The notes under the pieces were generated by a model, which did no database searches, had not been told where the DNA came from, and saw only the letters and a list, made by a program, of their open reading frames with translations. A DNA stretch of 5,425 bases from Thermogutta sp. (GTDB lineage Bacteria; Planctomycetota; Planctomycetia; Pirellulales; Thermoguttaceae): the NCBI RefSeq assembly GCF_014359955.1, contig NZ_JACIYL010000251.1, forward strand, positions 1 to 5,425, written 5' to 3'. Each line of letters begins with the position of its first letter. Within the stretch, counting starts at the first letter, position 1. The translations under genes and the position numbers were made by a program. Positions 3,059 through 5,425 of the stretch are shown piece after piece.

Positions 3059-5425
3059 TCACTCCAATCCCCGGGCGCCGGCGACGGGGATTCGGGCCCC
3101 GGTCGCTTCCTCCGCCCGGCGTTTCGGCCAGAATCGCGGTTCCACGGAGAAATGGACGCCCACGCTGTCCCGGCTGGCATCGACATTGATTCCCGCGCTG
3201 ACGAGGAACGATTCGCCGATTCGGGTGAGCGAGAAACTCTGGCCGATGTTGCTTGATTCCCCAAGGTCCACCGAAACCCCCAGCGTGGTCATCCATTTTG
3301 GCGACATCCAGTAGGAGTAGGACAGAAATAGGACGGTGCTGTCGATCGGACCCTGGAGAATTCTCAGCCCCAGATAGAGATCGCCACGCGGGGGCCGGCT
3401 GAGATACCCTCCGAAGGTTACCAATTTCTGTCCGGAATCAAAGAAATCAAAGAGACCAGAAGAAGCCAGCGTCAGACGGTCTCCCACAAACCATCGCGCG
3501 TCATAGTCGAGAAGGCCCACGAATCGACCGAAGTTATCGCGGGAGGAGTCGGGGAACAGCGAAAAGTGCGTGTCGAAGGTGATCCAATCAACGATCCGCT
3601 GGTGGCCCGGCATCCCGCGCTTCGTTTGCCAGCGCTGCTCCACACCCAGGCGAATGAGCGTCAGATCATCGGCGATTTCCATGCTGGGTGATGTGACCCA
3701 GGATGCCAGGCCTGTTCGCAGGGCGTAAAAGCGTTCGTCGAAGCGATCGGGCGCCGGTGGGCCGCCGAATCCACTGCTCGGCCCAAACGTTAACACGGCG
3801 AGTCGGCGTCGAAACGCCTCGATCGCGTCGTCGTCGAGGGGCTCATAGAGGGGAAGGAGATCCATGTCGCGGCTGGAATTGGCCCAGAACGCTTCCGCTT
3901 CGAAGGTGATTTTGTGAGCGATCCCATGAACGTTGAACAGATCGCTTTGGATGTAAGGATTGACGGCCCACACGGGAAGACTTGCCCGCGCTCCCAGTTG
4001 GACGTAGGCCCGATGGAGACTGTCGCCCGCCCGGTCCTCTCCCCAATGCCCCAGTTCCCCCAGCGCATAGGGAACAACTTTTACCGGGCCAATCTGAAAC
4101 GGCCAGTCAATCTCCTGGCGGGAAATGAATCGTTCGCTCACCGTGCGGAGTGGCTGGCCCGTGATCGAGGACGTCTCCCACGGCAAATAGGAAAACGCTG
4201 CCAGATCAGCGGGATCCTCCGGCCGTGAGGCAGCCCGAAATCGGGCCAGACCCACGCTCGTGTGTTCAAACCATGTGAACGCGTCGTTGAGGAATGACTC
4301 GCCCAGCTTGTAATGGTCGAATCGCGGAAGCCAGTCCGTCTGGGTGAAGAACGGATTAACTCGCACCGCGGCCGACAGATCCCAGGACGCATTCCCGTAA
4401 ATCCGCTTCAGTGAAATAGCCGTGGACTGGTCTTTCAGCTCGTCCCATTCGCGCTCATAGTACTGTTCCAGAAAATTACGGTCGGAGATCAGACCGGCCT
4501 CGGCAGTGAGCTGGTATTCCTCGGAAAGATATTGCCGGTGCTGCCAGAGAAAGCGGTACCGATAATTCTTTTCCGGCACCAGAGCCCGCCGACCCTTTCC
4601 CAGGTTGTCCAGGCCGTCATCGTAAATGCCCCAGAAGTCCGCCAGACCCGTGGCATAACCTGGCAAACCAAAAAAGCCAAACCGCGAGTAGCTCACCGAC
4701 GTGCCGTGACCCAGCCCACGCTCGCTGAGATAGTCCAGGCTGAGACTCCATTCCACCCCTTCCGGCCGGTTGCGGATGCCAAGAAGCTGGAAGGCGTCCC
4801 AGCTTGTCAACACCTGCGTGCCGAAAATGCTGTCGTGTCGGAGGCGGAACCGGGTGAGGTAATACGTCGGACGGGAAAGATCCCCGGCCAGCACCGGCCA
4901 GTAAAACACGGGAATATTCCGCAGGTAAATGAAATTGTCCCGGCTCATTGCCCACGGATGATGCGTCATCACCGGTTGGCCCGTTTCCGGGTCGATGATC
5001 GGCTGGCCCGTTACCGGATCGAGGGCTGGCTGAACACGGTCTTCGACATAGGCGAACTGGGTCTGCAGACGGTATCCCGGCACACCCATCCGACTGGTGG
5101 TCACAAAAAGATTCTGGGCGAAAAACTGGCTTTCGTTGAGCTGCTGGAGAATTTCCGCCCGAAGGCGCAAATAGCCTTCGTAATCGGGAAGTCGGGTGAG
5201 CAGTTCCGCGTTGAGAATGATCCCTGCCCGCCGGGCCACATCGTAGTACATCCTGTCGGCGTAAATAACCCGATCTCCCTGCCGGAAGACAATGTGGCCT
5301 TCCAAATACAATTCCAGGGGAAATCGGCTGGGCTGCGTCCGTTCGCCGGTCAGGTCGGGCTGATCTTCTCCCGTGTACCAGATGACCACCCGATCCGCCG
5401 AAATATCCACCGTCCCCAGCGATCC
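3059..5425 (-). CDS. lptD: LptD/OstA-like outer-membrane LPS-assembly protein (N-terminus outside the window)
   Basis: LptD is the outer-membrane beta-barrel that receives lipopolysaccharide from the periplasmic bridge and inserts it in the outer leaflet. The frame is open to the right edge. A GTG at 5410 is simply an internal valine, since the residues before it (GSLGT) run on into the family pattern, so the true start is missing. At least 788 residues remain; numbering here is from that valine. Residues 1-120 or so show the repetitive beta pattern of the OstA-type periplasmic domain (RVVIW, LELYLEGHIVFRQGDRVIYADRMYYD). IPVFYWPVLAGD (166-177) matches the 'P-V-F-Y-x-P' motif that marks the passage into the barrel. 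The rest is aromatic-rich alternating strands up to VGVHFSVEPRFWP (750-762), probably the last strand, followed by a 21-residue Arg/Ala-rich tail. There is no cysteine anywhere in the visible part. The gene is convergent with argJ. The family call is likely; the function as a true LPS translocon is inferred, and the symbol is tentative. Confidence 0.72.
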   Translation of the reverse strand, partial: GSLGTVDISADRVVIWYTGEDQPDLTGERTQPSRFPLELYLEGHIVFRQGDRVIYADRMYYDVARRAGIILNAELLTRLPDYEGYLRLRAEILQQLNESQFFAQNLFVTTSRMGVPGYRLQTQFAYVEDRVQPALDPVTGQPIIDPETGQPVMTHHPWAMSRDNFIYLRNIPVFYWPVLAGDLSRPTYYLTRFRLRHDSIFGTQVLTSWDAFQLLGIRNRPEGVEWSLSLDYLSERGLGHGTSVSYSRFGFFGLPGYATGLADFWGIYDDGLDNLGKGRRALVPEKNYRYRFLWQHRQYLSEEYQLTAEAGLISDRNFLEQYYEREWDELKDQSTAISLKRIYGNASWDLSAAVRVNPFFTQTDWLPRFDHYKLGESFLNDAFTWFEHTSVGLARFRAASRPEDPADLAAFSYLPWETSSITGQPLRTVSERFISRQEIDWPFQIGPVKVVPYALGELGHWGEDRAGDSLHRAYVQLGARASLPVWAVNPYIQSDLFNVHGIAHKITFEAEAFWANSSRDMDLLPLYEPLDDDAIEAFRRRLAVLTFGPSSGFGGPPAPDRFDERFYALRTGLASWVTSPSMEIADDLTLIRLGVEQRWQTKRGMPGHQRIVDWITFDTHFSLFPDSSRDNFGRFVGLLDYDARWFVGDRLTLASSGLFDFFDSGQKLVTFGGYLSRPPRGDLYLGLRILQGPIDSTVLFLSYSYWMSPKWMTTLGVSVDLGESSNIGQSFSLTRIGESFLVSAGINVDASRDSVGVHFSVEPRFWPKRRAEEATGARIPVAGARGLE
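4974..5020 (-). repeat. 27-bp-period tandem duplication in the LptD-like gene
   Basis: Two 20-bp segments, 4974-4993 and 5001-5020, match at 17 of 20 positions with a 27-bp offset. They encode the consecutive peptides DPVTGQPII and DPETGQPVM (residues 131-148). The repeat is hydrophilic, rich in Pro and Gly, and falls between the OstA-like part and the barrel entry motif, so it is probably a surface loop or linker. Confidence 0.75.

Noticed and set aside
5408..5410. GTG as the true start of the LptD-like gene
   Set aside because: The frame continues open to the edge, the preceding residues fit the family pattern, and starting here would lose the signal peptide and most of the first periplasmic strand.

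Overview
The window looks like chromosomal DNA from a member of the Planctomycetota, moderately GC-rich. Three things point there. The protein fragment at the left edge ends like the DUF1080 (3-keto-disaccharide hydrolase-like) proteins that are abundant in that phylum. The ArgC and ArgJ sequences read like planctomycete versions. The large minus-strand protein resembles the divergent, cysteine-poor LptD/OstA-like proteins of that group. The assignment rests on family recognition, not on a database search. A thermophilic Pirellulales relative is possible but cannot be shown from this sequence.

Layout. Positions 1-116 hold the 3' end of a plus-strand gene, probably DUF1080 family, with a Pro-Glu-Lys repeat tail. 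Positions 117-654 (538 bp) hold no convincing gene but are rich in inverted repeats: two back-to-back hairpins (212-247), a long stem (282-333) whose loop carries a canonical G-quadruplex motif, a 30-bp imperfect palindrome (356-385), a further 8-bp stem (436-464) and a small one (550-562). Positions 655-1668 are argC and 1767-2960 are argJ, both complete on the plus strand and 98 bp apart. Positions 2961-3058 are a short convergent gap with a candidate intrinsic terminator for the arg genes. Positions 3059-5425 on the minus strand are an LptD/OstA-like outer-membrane assembly protein whose N-terminus lies beyond the right edge.

How the genes work together. ArgC reduces N-acetylglutamyl phosphate, and ArgJ later moves the acetyl group from N-acetylornithine back onto glutamate. 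The pair marks the cyclic (acetyl-recycling) route of arginine synthesis. They are probably co-transcribed, but no other arg gene is in view. The convergent LptD-like gene belongs to lipopolysaccharide export and outer-membrane biogenesis and has no evident functional link to arginine.

The coding regions are ordinary. The part that most deserves a second look is the structured 538-bp region upstream of argC, which could be a long leader, an independent small RNA, a set of operator sites, or a mix of these. No mobile element, CRISPR array, tRNA or rRNA was recognised.
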